This document shows positions 26,838-36,225 of a DNA stretch of 64,000 nt, piece after piece. Location of the stretch: positions 868,001 through 932,000 of the forward strand of contig NZ_CP081497.1 in the NCBI RefSeq assembly GCF_019774615.1, read 5' to 3'. Positions within the stretch are counted from its first letter, which is position 1. Each line of letters starts with the position of its first letter. The translations under genes and the position numbers were made by a program. Origin of the DNA: Streptomyces sp. BHT-5-2 (GTDB taxonomy: Bacteria > Actinomycetota > Actinomycetes > Streptomycetales > Streptomycetaceae). The notes under the pieces were generated by a model. That model searched no databases. It was not told the DNA's origin and saw only the letters and a program-made list of their open reading frames with translations.

Positions 26838-26878
26838 CCGACCCGCCCCTCCACCCCCCATCCAGGAGACGACCACCC

Positions 26879-28966
26879 GTGAAACCCCTCGGCCAGGGAG
26901 ACCCGCTTCGCCTGGGCCCCTACCGCCTCCACGGCGTCCTCGGCGAGGGCGGCATGGGCAAGGTGTACTTCGGCGCGGACGCCGCCGGCCGCCCCGCCGC
27001 GGTGAAGGTCCTGCTGCCGGAACTCGCCCACGACGGGCATCTGGCCGACCGCTTCCTCCGCGAGGCACGCACCGCGCAGGCCGTGACCAGCCAGGGCGTG
27101 GCACATGTACTGGCCGCCGAGTTGGAGGGCGGCAGGCCGTGGATCGCCACCGAGTTCCTGGCCGGCCCGACGCTGGACGACGCCGTCACGCGCTTCGGCC
27201 CGCTCGGCGACGCCGCCGTACGGGAGTTGGCGCGGTCCCTGGCCCGCACGCTCCAGGACGTGCACACCACCGGCCTCGTCCACCGGGACGTCAAGCCCCC
27301 CAACGTCGTCCTCACCTCGCGCGGCCCCCGCCTGATCGACTTCGGCATCGCCCGCCCCGAACACGGTCTGACCCTCACCCGCACCGGACAGATCCCGGTC
27401 ACCCCCGGCTACGGGGCGCCGGAACAGGTCCTCGGCCGGCGCGTGGGACCGGCGGCCGACGTCTTCTCCCTCGGCGCCGTCCTCGCCTTCGCCGCGGGCG
27501 GCCGGCCGGCGTACACCGGCGCCGAGATCACCGCCGTCCTGTACGAGGTCGTGCACGGCGAACCGGACCTGGGAGCCGTGCCCGAGGCGCTGCGCCACCT
27601 CCTCATACCCTGCTTCGCCAAGGACCCGGCGGCCCGCCCGCTGCCCGGCCAGGTCGCCGAGGCCGCGGCGGCACCGGGCCGGCCCGAGAAGCTGTGGAAG
27701 TCCGGCCCGCTGGGGGACGAGATCCGGCAGCGCGAAGCCGCCGCACGCCGCCTGACGACGCGGCCGACCGGCCCCACGCCCACCACCGGTTCCGGAGCGG
27801 CCGGCGGCGGCCCCGGCCTCACCCGGCGCCGGTTGGTCGCGGCCGCCGGCGGCGGGGCGCTGCTGGCCGCGGCGGGCGGCGGCACCGTCTGGTGGCTCGC
27901 CCGCGATGACGCCCCGGCCGACCCCTTCGACATCCCGCCGGCCGCCCAGGTGCGGATCGCGCCGCTCGGCTCCGCCGACGGCACCCCGAAGCCGCTGTGG
28001 GGACCCGTCCAGGACATCGCCGACGCCGGGTCACCGGCTCCGCTGCCGGTGCGCGACGTGGTGGTGTTCGCGGCCTCTGGCGGCGGCATCGCGGCCCGCG
28101 AGGTCACCGACGGCCGGGAGCGGTGGCGGGTCGGCGACGCGAAGGCGGGCGCCGGCTACCTCTCGATCGGGGACCGCCTGGTGGCCACCGCCGACGGCGA
28201 GGGCACCCTGCGCACCTGGGTAGCCGCCACCGGATCGCCGCGTTGGACCGTGGACGCGCAGGTGGGCGCCCTGCTGGCGGCCGACGCCCACGCCGTCTAC
28301 CTACTGACCACCGACGGCCGGCTGCGCTGCGTGGGAACCGACGGGAGGGTGCGCTGGACCCAGCCGCCGCCGCTGCCGCTGTCCGGCGGCCACCCCGTCG
28401 CGGCCCTCGGCGCCGGCCACCTGGTGTTCTGCACCGAGACGGGTGACGTGGCCGCGGTCCGCGCCCAGGACGGCGCCCGCGCCTGGGTCCGCAAGGGCCA
28501 GGCCGCCGGGGCGCTCCGGCCCGCCGTCGACGGCGGAACCGTCTATCTCGGTGGCAACACCCTGGCGGCCGTGGAGGTCGTCGGCGGCCGCCAACGCTGG
28601 GCCCTGGACCCGATGCGACCGCCCAGGCGGGGCACGGCCGGCTGGGGCCCGCCCGCCGTGGCCGGCGGGGTCGTCTACGCACTGGACTGCGACGCACTGC
28701 GGTCGGTGCGCACCGACGGCAGCCAGGCGGTGAACCCGATGATGATCGCCGGCGTCGCCCCACCGTGGCAGCCACCGGTCGTCCAGGGCGGCGGCGTCTG
28801 GATCGTGGAGAGCGAGGACACCGGCGTGAGCGGCCTCCCCCGCTCCGGAGAGGGCCGGCCCCAGACCTACGCCCTCTCCGGGGGCCGGCCCCGCTCCATC
28901 GCCGCCGACGGCAACCGCCTCTTCGTCCTCAACCACGCGACTCTGCTGGCGTTGCCGGTGTACTAG
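26879..28966 (+). CDS. membrane Ser/Thr kinase with PQQ-type propeller (paralogue)
   Basis: 695 residues, same architecture as the preceding gene: GEGGMGKVYFG, AAVKVLLPE, LVHRDVKPPNVVLT, LIDFGIARP, TPGYGAPEQ, DVFSLGAVLAFAAGG, then TRRRLVAAAGGGALLAAAGGG as the membrane span (about residues 315-340) and a propeller of Trp-anchored repeats (RERWRVGD, SPRWTVDA, VRWTQPP, RAWVRKG, QRWALDP). GTG at 26879 follows AGGAGAC. The frame is open far upstream, but that part overlaps the previous kinase. Gene duplication within the cassette is evident. Confidence 0.87.
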   Translation: MKPLGQGDPLRLGPYRLHGVLGEGGMGKVYFGADAAGRPAAVKVLLPELAHDGHLADRFLREARTAQAVTSQGVAHVLAAELEGGRPWIATEFLAGPTLDDAVTRFGPLGDAAVRELARSLARTLQDVHTTGLVHRDVKPPNVVLTSRGPRLIDFGIARPEHGLTLTRTGQIPVTPGYGAPEQVLGRRVGPAADVFSLGAVLAFAAGGRPAYTGAEITAVLYEVVHGEPDLGAVPEALRHLLIPCFAKDPAARPLPGQVAEAAAAPGRPEKLWKSGPLGDEIRQREAAARRLTTRPTGPTPTTGSGAAGGGPGLTRRRLVAAAGGGALLAAAGGGTVWWLARDDAPADPFDIPPAAQVRIAPLGSADGTPKPLWGPVQDIADAGSPAPLPVRDVVVFAASGGGIAAREVTDGRERWRVGDAKAGAGYLSIGDRLVATADGEGTLRTWVAATGSPRWTVDAQVGALLAADAHAVYLLTTDGRLRCVGTDGRVRWTQPPPLPLSGGHPVAALGAGHLVFCTETGDVAAVRAQDGARAWVRKGQAAGALRPAVDGGTVYLGGNTLAAVEVVGGRQRWALDPMRPPRRGTAGWGPPAVAGGVVYALDCDALRSVRTDGSQAVNPMMIAGVAPPWQPPVVQGGGVWIVESEDTGVSGLPRSGEGRPQTYALSGGRPRSIAADGNRLFVLNHATLLALPVY

Positions 28967-28992
28967 GCCCGGTGTGCCCAGGCCCGGTGTCC

Positions 28993-30594
28993 CTAGGCCG
29001 CGGGGCCGCGGCGGCCGCCCCGGCGCTCGGGGTTGCGGCCGCCCGTGCGGCCGGCTCCGCCGGTGGCCTTGCCGGCCCTTCCCCGGTGGGCGGAGCCGCG
29101 CCCGCCCGTACCGGAGCCGCCGCCGGTGGTGGTACCGGCCGCCGTCCGGCGGTCCGAGCGCTGGCCCCCCTGCCCGGTGGCAGTGGTGGCCGAGGCCGCG
29201 CCCCCGCCGCCCGTGCGGCGTCGGCGGGACTGCCGCCTGCCGGCTTCGGCGCCGGCCTTCCGCGGCGGGCGGGACGCCGCCGGTGCCGCCTGCTGGGGGA
29301 CCTCGATGGTGACGGCCACACCGGACGGCTCGCGCGCACCGGTGAGGGTGGCCAGCTCCGCGTCGCTCGACCTCATCTTGGCCGTCCGCGGGCGGATGCC
29401 CGCATGGGACATGAGCCGGGTGACGTCCCTCTTCTGCTCGGGCAGGACCAGCGTGATCACGCTGCCGGAACCGCCGGCCCGGGCCGTGCGGCCGCCGCGG
29501 TGGAGGTAGTCCTTGTGATCGGTGGGGGGATCGACGTTCACCACGAGGTCGAGGTCGTCGATGTGGATGCCCCGGGCCGCGACGTTCGTCGCGACCAGCG
29601 CGGTGACCTGGCCGTTCTTGAACTGCTCCAGGGTCCGGGTGCGCTGCGGCTGGGAACGGCCCCCGTGCAGCGCCGCCGCCCGGACACCGACGGCCAGGAG
29701 CCGCTTGGCGAGCCGGTCCGCGGACCTCTTGGTGTCGAGGAAGAGCATGACCCGGCCGTCACGGGCCGCGATGCGCGTGACGACGGCCTTCTTGTCGGTG
29801 TCGTCCAGGACATGGAACACGTGGTGCTCCATGGTGCTCACCGCTCCCGCCGACGGGTCCACGGAGTGCACCACGGGGTCGGTCAGGAACCGCTGCACCA
29901 GGCGGTCGATGTTGCCGTCGAGCGTGGCGGAGAACAGCATGCGCTGCCCGTCGGCCCTCACCTGCTGGATCAGCTTGGTGATCTGCGGCAGGAAGCCCAT
30001 GTCGGTCATCTGGTCGGCTTCGTCCAGCACCGTGATGCGGACGTCGTCGAGCACACAGTCCCCGCGTTCCACCAGGTCGTTGAGCCGGCCCGGGGTCGCC
30101 ACGAGCACCTCGGCCCCGCGGCGGAGCGTGGTGGCCTGCTTGGTGAGGGAGAGTCCGCCGACCACGGTGGCCAGCCGGAGGTTCACCGCCGTCGCGTAAG
30201 GGGTCAGCGCGTCCGTCACCTGCTGGGCGAGTTCGCGGGTGGGTACCAGAACGAGGGCCAGCGGTGCCTTGGACTCCGCGCGCAGTCCGGCCGTGCGGGC
30301 CAGCATCGCCAGCCCGAACGCCAGGGTCTTGCCGGAACCGGTGCGGCCCCGTCCCAGCAGGTCGCGGCCGGCCAGCGAGTTGGGCAGCGTGGCGGCCTGG
30401 ATGGGGAACGGAGTGGTCACACCCTGTGCGGTGAGGGTCTTCAGCAGCGCCGGTGGCATGTCCAGACCGGCGAAGTCCTCGACGGCGGGAAGTGCGGGCG
30501 TCGTGCTTTCCGGCAGCCGGAACTCCCTCGGCGACGATGCGGCGGACGGCGAGGACGCGGTGCGCCGGTTCGACTTCTGGGACCTACGGGCCAT
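28993..30594 (-). CDS. DEAD-box RNA helicase
   Basis: 533 residues. Seen: Q motif region FPIQAATLP, motif I GRTGSGKT, Ia PTRELAQQ, II DEAD in VLDEADQM, III SAT, then GRVMLFLDTKRSADRL, ATNVAARGIHI (V) and HRGGRTARAG (VI). The C-terminal 120 residues are a basic Arg/Gly/Thr-rich tail (RGG-like), fitting RNA binding. ATG at 30594 chosen to give ARRSQKSN; ATG at 30624 is possible. It lies directly downstream of the cold-shock gene on the same strand, a common streptomycete pairing for cold-induced RNA remodelling. Confidence 0.88.
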   Translation of the reverse strand: MARRSQKSNRRTASSPSAASSPREFRLPESTTPALPAVEDFAGLDMPPALLKTLTAQGVTTPFPIQAATLPNSLAGRDLLGRGRTGSGKTLAFGLAMLARTAGLRAESKAPLALVLVPTRELAQQVTDALTPYATAVNLRLATVVGGLSLTKQATTLRRGAEVLVATPGRLNDLVERGDCVLDDVRITVLDEADQMTDMGFLPQITKLIQQVRADGQRMLFSATLDGNIDRLVQRFLTDPVVHSVDPSAGAVSTMEHHVFHVLDDTDKKAVVTRIAARDGRVMLFLDTKRSADRLAKRLLAVGVRAAALHGGRSQPQRTRTLEQFKNGQVTALVATNVAARGIHIDDLDLVVNVDPPTDHKDYLHRGGRTARAGGSGSVITLVLPEQKRDVTRLMSHAGIRPRTAKMRSSDAELATLTGAREPSGVAVTIEVPQQAAPAASRPPRKAGAEAGRRQSRRRRTGGGGAASATTATGQGGQRSDRRTAAGTTTGGGSGTGGRGSAHRGRAGKATGGAGRTGGRNPERRGGRRGPAA

Positions 30595-30625
30595 GCAGTG
30601 TTCTGCCTTCCTGGAACAGCGCAAA

Positions 30626-30658
30626 CCGGGGTCCGCACCATTGTGGTGCGGACCCCGG
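30626..30658 (-). terminator. perfect hairpin between cold-shock gene and helicase: terminator or attenuator
   Basis: 15-bp perfect stem CCGGGGTCCGCACCA / TGGTGCGGACCCCGG with a 3-nt loop, located between the csp stop (30716) and the helicase start (30594) on the minus strand. It can end csp transcripts or regulate read-through into the helicase. Confidence 0.72.
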
Positions 30659-30715
30659 TGAGCGAAAACGCGACCGGATTTCGGGCCCGATATCAGGCCC
30701 TTCGTCGGGCCGTTA

Positions 30716-30919
30716 TCAGGCGGGGACGATGTTCTCCGCCTGCGGGCCCTTCTGGCCCTGCGTCACGTCGAAGGAGACCCGCTGGCCTTCCTGGAGCTCA
30801 CGGAAGCCCTGGGACTGGATGTTCGAGTAGTGGGCGAAGACGTCGGGGCCGCCGCCGTCCTGCTCGATGAAGCCGAAGCCCTTTTCGGCGTTGAACCACT
30901 TCACAGTTCCCTGTGCCAT
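30716..30919 (-). CDS. cold-shock domain protein (CspA family)
   Basis: 67 residues, the full family length. Seen: RNP1 KGFGFIE and RNP2 VFAHYS motifs, start MAQGTVKWFNAEKG. Single-stranded nucleic-acid chaperone of the cytoplasm. ATG at 30919 follows GAAGGAG. The upstream minus-strand region (30920 to about 31060) is AT-richer than the surroundings and is likely a long 5' leader, as in many csp genes. Followed by the hairpin and the DEAD-box helicase. Confidence 0.94.
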   Translation of the reverse strand: MAQGTVKWFNAEKGFGFIEQDGGGPDVFAHYSNIQSQGFRELQEGQRVSFDVTQGQKGPQAENIVPA

Positions 30920-31503
30920 AACTTTCTCCTTCTGTAGGCAGAGGCCCCATCCGGAGATGCCGGAAACAAATAACGCGCCCGAAGGAAGCATTCCTGTCAG
31001 GCGCACATAGGTTCATGGGTACCACAACTGCAACTTCAAAACCGTAGCACAGCTCGGGCCCCGGCGGCGGTGCCTCGGTCGGCGGATTCGCCCGTTCCCT
31101 CCGGCGCCGCCTTCCGTTCATGATCAACTCGCCATGGCCCCGCATCACTTGGGTGGCTCGCCGAGCGGCTCCGCCCGATCGTCGCCGTCCCCGGCCGTCG
31201 GCCGGCTCGGCCGTCACTCCGCGTTCGCCCTGACGCGGACCGGCCGGCATCGGGCCGTGCGGACCGGCGCCGGCGAGGGCCACGTCGATCATCAGCACCC
31301 CATCGGAAAACCTGCGCATTCCGGCCGGTGACGGAGAAAAGTGCCGGTGTTTCGCGAATTCCCGATTTCCGCCGCCTCGCTTCTTTTCTCGTCCGCCCGG
31401 GTCTCGAACCCCTTGTCCGGGTCCTCGAACCCCTTGTAGGGCCCGCGAACGTGCCCCTAGCCTCGCTCCAGGCGCACCGCCACTCACGACATGGGGGCAG
31501 CTC
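30920..31503. other. 584-bp intergenic region between csp and the RHS gene
   Basis: Carries the csp promoter and leader on the left and the RHS promoter on the right. Open frames here are short and Arg/Ser/Pro-rich; I see no gene. On the minus strand TACGGT upstream of the leader (about 31044) may be a -10 box for csp. Confidence 0.5.
31404..31464 (+). promoter_or_regulatory. RHS gene promoter with a 14-bp direct repeat
   Basis: CTCGAACCCCTTGT occurs at 31404-31417 and 31425-31438, 21 bp apart (two helical turns). The second copy overlaps a candidate -35 TTGTAG (31435-31440), which is 18 bp from a candidate -10 TAGCCT (31459-31464); the start codon lies about 40 nt further on. Confidence 0.42.
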
Positions 31504-34500
31504 GTGACGACACCGGAGCCGTTATTCCACCGCCCGCTCGTTGAACTCCTCGGCCGACATGCCGGATACGCCTTCGTCGGCGACGGTGTGCAGACGGCCG
31601 TCGGCAACCACACCAGGGCGGAGGTGGACCTGCCGGCCGCGAGCGAACTCCTGACGTGGGGGCGCACCTACAACTCGCGGGACGACCGCACCGGCGTCCT
31701 GGGCCGCGGCTGGAGTCAGTGGTTCGGGACGAGACTGGACGTACCGGCGACCGGGCCGGTGGTGCTGCACGACCGGGACGGCCGGGCGCTGCCCTTCCAC
31801 CCGCTGCCCGAGGGCGGCTACCGCAGACCGCAGGACATCGACGCCGACCTCTTCCAGGAGGAGTCCGGCGCCTTCGTGCTGCGCCACTTCTCCGGCCGGA
31901 CCTGGCGTTTCCATCCTTCGGGACGACTGGCGGCGGTCGCCGACGACGGGGAGAGCGTCGCGGTGGAGCACGACGCCGACGAACGCGTGCACACGGTGAC
32001 GCACTCGGCCGGTGCGCGACTGGAGTTCGCCTACCACGCCGACGGCACGCTGGCCCGGGTGGCCGCCGACGACGGGCGCACGGTCTCCTACGCGTACGAG
32101 CACGGGGACGACGAGGGCGACGCCCGGCTGTGCGCGGTCACCGGCGCGGACGGCGCGGTGACCCGCTACCACGGTGACGGTGCCGGCCGGCTGGTCCGGG
32201 TGACCGACCCCGACGGCGTGGTCACCGTCGTCAACCACTACGACGCCGCCGGCCGCATCGTCCACCAGGACCTCGCCGGAGCCGGCGGAATCGGCCTGGC
32301 CTACGACGACGCCTCCGGCGAGACCGTGGTCACCGACCGCCCGACCGGCGCGCGGACCGCGTTCCGGCACGACGCCGCCGCCCGGGTCGTACGGGTCACC
32401 GACCCGCTCGACGGCACCACCACGCTGGCCTACGACGCCGAGGGCCGCTTCACCGAAGGCAGCACACCCGGCGGCACGACGGTGCGGCGCGAATACGACG
32501 ACGCGGGCAACGTGATCGCCAACTCCTGGGGCGGGGCCGCCACGCGCTGGACCTACGACCGGCGGCACCGGGTCACCGGCGTCACCGACCCGGCCGGTCT
32601 GCTGACCACCTACACCTATGACGGCGACGGTCACCTCCCGGCCACCGCCACCGACCCGTCCGGCGCGGTCACCCGCAACACCGTGCGCGACGGACTGATC
32701 ACCGCCCGGCAGGAACCGGACGGCGGCCGGTGGCGCTACGACTACGACCGGCGGCGCGGCCTGATCGCCCGCACCGACCCCACCGGCGCGGTGACCCGCT
32801 ACACCGTGGACCGCGCGGGCCGGCGGACCGCCGAGACCGACCCGGTCGGCCGGCGGACCGGCTACGCGTACGACGCCGCCGGGCGACCGACCGCCGTCAC
32901 CGGCCCGGACGGCGGCACCACCCGGTACCACTACTCGGCCGCCGGCCGGCTCACCGAGACCGTCGACCCCGCGGGCACCCGCACCGCCCGCTCCTACGAC
33001 GACGCCGGCCGCCTGGCGGCGGACACCGACGCGCTGGGCGGACGGACCGCGTACGACTACGACGAGGCCGGCAACCTCGCCTCGATCACCGACCCGGCCG
33101 GGGCCCGGACCACCGTCGAGTCCGACCTGCTGGGCAGGATCACCGGCGTCGTCGACCCGCTCGGCACGGCCGTCCGCTACGACTACGACGCGGACGGCAA
33201 CACCGTCTCCCGGCACGGCCCGTACGGCACCACCACGACCGACTACGACCCGCGGGGCAACCCGCTGTCGGTCACCGACCCGACCGGTGCAACCACCCAC
33301 CACGCCTACGACGCCCTGGACCGTCCGGTGGCCTACACCGACGCCACCGGCGCGACCTGGCACACGCACTACGACGACAGGCACCGCACCGTCACCGTCA
33401 CCGACCCCCACGGAGCCGTCACCGCAAGGGAGTTGAGCGCGGGCGGGCGGACGAGGGTGCACACCGACCCGATCGGCGGGCGCACCGAGTACCACTACGA
33501 CGCGGCCGGCCGGCTGGTCGACCGCGTCGACCCGGAGGGCGGTCACACCCGGTTCGACTACGACGGGGCCGGGCGCCGGCTCGCGGTGACCACCCCCGCG
33601 GGGCTGGTGACCCGGTTCACGTACGAGGACGGCCGCCTCGTCGCGGTGACCGACCCGCGCGGCTGGATCACCCGCTACCGCTACGACGCGGCGGGCCGCC
33701 GCACCGAGGTGATCACCCCGGGCGGCGCCGGTACCCGCTTCGGCCACGACGCGGCCGGCCGGCTGATCAGCCGCACCGACAGCCGCGGCGGCATCACCCG
33801 CTACTACTACGACGCGGTCGGCGACCTGACCGCGATCACCGACGCCAAGGGCGCCCGCCACACCTTCACCCACGACGCGGCCGGCCGCCGCACCTCCGCC
33901 ACCGATCCGCTCGGGCGCACCACCCGCCGCGAACTCGACGCCGCCGGCAACCTGGTGGGCCTCGTGGAACCCTCCGGCCGGACCCAGCGGCTGGAGTACG
34001 ACGCGGCGGGCCGCCTGCTGCGCCGCTCCGCGCAGGACGGCACCGAGGTGCGGTACGCCTACGACGCGGCCGGCCGCCGCACCCGCATGACCGACCGGAC
34101 CGGCACCACCCGGTACACCTACGACACGACGGGCCGGCTGCTGACCGTCACCGACCCGGACGGCGGGGTGCTCACCGCCGCCTACGACGCCGCCGGCCGG
34201 CGGACCCGCTGGCAGTATCCGGACGGCGCCGAGGTGCACTACCGCTACGACCTGTGCGGGCGGCTGACCGGTCTGCGCGACTCCCAGGCCGGCGAGGCCG
34301 TCTACGCCGTCGACCCCGACGGCCGGCTGCTGACCGAACAGCTCCCCGGCCGCTGGGCCCGCCGCTACCACTACGACGGCGGGCTGCTGTCCCGTTTCGC
34401 CGAGATCCGGGCCGGCGTGCCGGTCACCGACACCACGCTGACCCGCGACGCCGACGGCCGGATCGTCGCCGACGCCACCAACGGCGTCCACCGCGCCTAC

Positions 34501-36180
34501 GGCTACGACATCGCCGGGCAGCTCGTCTCGGTGCACACCAGCGGCGCGGCCACCGGCGAGACCCACCTCGCCTACGACCTCGTCGGCAACCGCACCGACC
34601 TCGTCCACGACGGCGCGCAGACCCGCTACCTCTACGACGTCGCCGACCAGCTCGTCGCGGTCGAACACGCCGGCCGGCGGGTGGAGTACACCTACGACCC
34701 GTCCGGGCGGCTGCTCGGCGAGAACGACGGCGACCGGCGGCTGGCCCTCGGCTACGACGGGCTCGGCCTGCTGCGCGAGGCCACCCGCACCCGGCCGTGG
34801 GCCCGCGAGCAGACCCGGCTGACCTTCAACGGCGACGGGCTGCTCACCACGTTCGCGCTGGCCACCGGCGACGACGACGCCCCGTCGAGCACCGTGGACT
34901 ACCGGTGGAGCGTCGGCGACCGGCTGCCGCAGATCCTCGGCCAGCGCGTGCGCACCCAGGTGCCGGAGGCGGACGACACCGCACCGGTCGGCCGCGACCT
35001 GGCCAGCGCCCGGTTCACCTACGGCCACGGGCGGACGTTCGCCACCGCCGCGCACGGCTCGGCCACCTTCGCCCGGGACGCCTACGGCTCGACGCTGCGC
35101 ACCGAGGAGACCCGCCCCTGGACACAGAGCGAGAGTTACGACCCGTTCGGCGGCCCGCCCGGATCCCGGCCGGACCGGGCGCCACGGCTCGCGCCACACC
35201 TGCCGGCCTTCGGCTACCGCGGCGAACTGGCCCACGGCGGAGCGCTGTACCTGCGGGCGCGGATCCACGACACCACCGTGGGCCGGTTCACCACCCCCGA
35301 CCCGGTGGCGCTGGTCGGTGCGAGCAGCCAGGCCAACAACCCCTACGCCTACGTGGGCAACGACCCGATGAACCAGGTCGACCCGAACGGCACCTGGGCG
35401 TTCACCGACCTGGTGGGTGGCGCGCTGGGCGCGGTGGTGCCGGCCGGCCTGACCGACTGCGCCAACTGTGCCGGCGACCCGGGCAACGACATCACCCGGC
35501 ACTGGAAGTGCTTCCAGGGCAAGGGCTGTCTGCGGGTCCGCGGCTACTTCTCGGAGGGCGCGCTCAACGCCGAACCCGGCTCGCTCAAGGGCCTGTACTA
35601 CACCCGCCGCCCGGAGCGCGCCGCACACGCCCTGACCCTGCACGAGCTCAACAGCCGCCGGGAGGGCGGCTGGGACTCCTTCTGGGGCAAGGTCTTCGGC
35701 TACACCACGGTCAGCCCCCGGGTCGACTGGGAGGTGGGCGACCGCCAGTCGCCCCGCTTCCGCGTCGACATCACCACCGAGGAACACCGCATCTTCGAGG
35801 TCAAACGCTGGGACGGCCCGGCGACCACGGCCGAGGTCGCCACCCAGCTCGCCGGGTACGTCACCCTCGTCGCCGCGCGATACGGGATGGTCTTCCAGCC
35901 CAGCGACGAGCTGAAGGACTGGGCCGACGGCTTCGACGTCACCACCGGCTTCTGGTCGTGGGTGCGCACCCCGTTCACCGACTCCACGGTGTACGTGTGG
36001 GGCCTCGACAATCCACCCGGGCACATCTACTTCGCGCAGGACGACAAGGCCCGCGACAAGGTCAGGACGAAGGCGGACGAGAAGCACGGAGTGGGCGGCA
36101 TACCGGCGGCCCCGCCGATCGAGATCCCCGGCGTGCCGGACGCCCCCGCCCCGGTGGAGCCACCGATCCTGGTGCCATGA
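31504..36180 (+). CDS. RHS/YD-repeat protein with variable, nuclease-like C-terminus
   Basis: 1,558 residues. N-terminus (AVGNHTRAEVDLP, LTWGRTYNSR, LGRGWSQWF) matches the DUF6531-type RHS leader; residues about 150-1270 are YD repeats of the form YDAAGRxTxxTDP; the core ends with the hallmark NPYAYVGNDPMNQVDPNG (about 1278-1296). The last 260 residues are unrelated to the core: four Cys in CANC ... CFQGKGC (possible zinc site) and a strand pattern VDWEVG ... RVDITT ... IFEVKRWDG ... ATQLAGYV resembling PD-(D/E)xK nucleases. No signal peptide or TM segment. GTG start. Likely a polymorphic toxin; activity is inferred. Confidence 0.82.
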   Translation: MTTPEPLFHRPLVELLGRHAGYAFVGDGVQTAVGNHTRAEVDLPAASELLTWGRTYNSRDDRTGVLGRGWSQWFGTRLDVPATGPVVLHDRDGRALPFHPLPEGGYRRPQDIDADLFQEESGAFVLRHFSGRTWRFHPSGRLAAVADDGESVAVEHDADERVHTVTHSAGARLEFAYHADGTLARVAADDGRTVSYAYEHGDDEGDARLCAVTGADGAVTRYHGDGAGRLVRVTDPDGVVTVVNHYDAAGRIVHQDLAGAGGIGLAYDDASGETVVTDRPTGARTAFRHDAAARVVRVTDPLDGTTTLAYDAEGRFTEGSTPGGTTVRREYDDAGNVIANSWGGAATRWTYDRRHRVTGVTDPAGLLTTYTYDGDGHLPATATDPSGAVTRNTVRDGLITARQEPDGGRWRYDYDRRRGLIARTDPTGAVTRYTVDRAGRRTAETDPVGRRTGYAYDAAGRPTAVTGPDGGTTRYHYSAAGRLTETVDPAGTRTARSYDDAGRLAADTDALGGRTAYDYDEAGNLASITDPAGARTTVESDLLGRITGVVDPLGTAVRYDYDADGNTVSRHGPYGTTTTDYDPRGNPLSVTDPTGATTHHAYDALDRPVAYTDATGATWHTHYDDRHRTVTVTDPHGAVTARELSAGGRTRVHTDPIGGRTEYHYDAAGRLVDRVDPEGGHTRFDYDGAGRRLAVTTPAGLVTRFTYEDGRLVAVTDPRGWITRYRYDAAGRRTEVITPGGAGTRFGHDAAGRLISRTDSRGGITRYYYDAVGDLTAITDAKGARHTFTHDAAGRRTSATDPLGRTTRRELDAAGNLVGLVEPSGRTQRLEYDAAGRLLRRSAQDGTEVRYAYDAAGRRTRMTDRTGTTRYTYDTTGRLLTVTDPDGGVLTAAYDAAGRRTRWQYPDGAEVHYRYDLCGRLTGLRDSQAGEAVYAVDPDGRLLTEQLPGRWARRYHYDGGLLSRFAEIRAGVPVTDTTLTRDADGRIVADATNGVHRAYGYDIAGQLVSVHTSGAATGETHLAYDLVGNRTDLVHDGAQTRYLYDVADQLVAVEHAGRRVEYTYDPSGRLLGENDGDRRLALGYDGLGLLREATRTRPWAREQTRLTFNGDGLLTTFALATGDDDAPSSTVDYRWSVGDRLPQILGQRVRTQVPEADDTAPVGRDLASARFTYGHGRTFATAAHGSATFARDAYGSTLRTEETRPWTQSESYDPFGGPPGSRPDRAPRLAPHLPAFGYRGELAHGGALYLRARIHDTTVGRFTTPDPVALVGASSQANNPYAYVGNDPMNQVDPNGTWAFTDLVGGALGAVVPAGLTDCANCAGDPGNDITRHWKCFQGKGCLRVRGYFSEGALNAEPGSLKGLYYTRRPERAAHALTLHELNSRREGGWDSFWGKVFGYTTVSPRVDWEVGDRQSPRFRVDITTEEHRIFEVKRWDGPATTAEVATQLAGYVTLVAARYGMVFQPSDELKDWADGFDVTTGFWSWVRTPFTDSTVYVWGLDNPPGHIYFAQDDKARDKVRTKADEKHGVGGIPAAPPIEIPGVPDAPAPVEPPILVP

Positions 36181-36225
36181 GGGGAGCGGCGAGGGAAGGG
36201 TGAGACCGGTGAGGGGAGCGGCGGC

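Noticed and set aside
24920..26878. Upstream extension of the third kinase
   Set aside because: Overlaps the second kinase in another frame and is Arg/Gly-rich; the GTG at 26879 with AGGAGAC starts the true gene.
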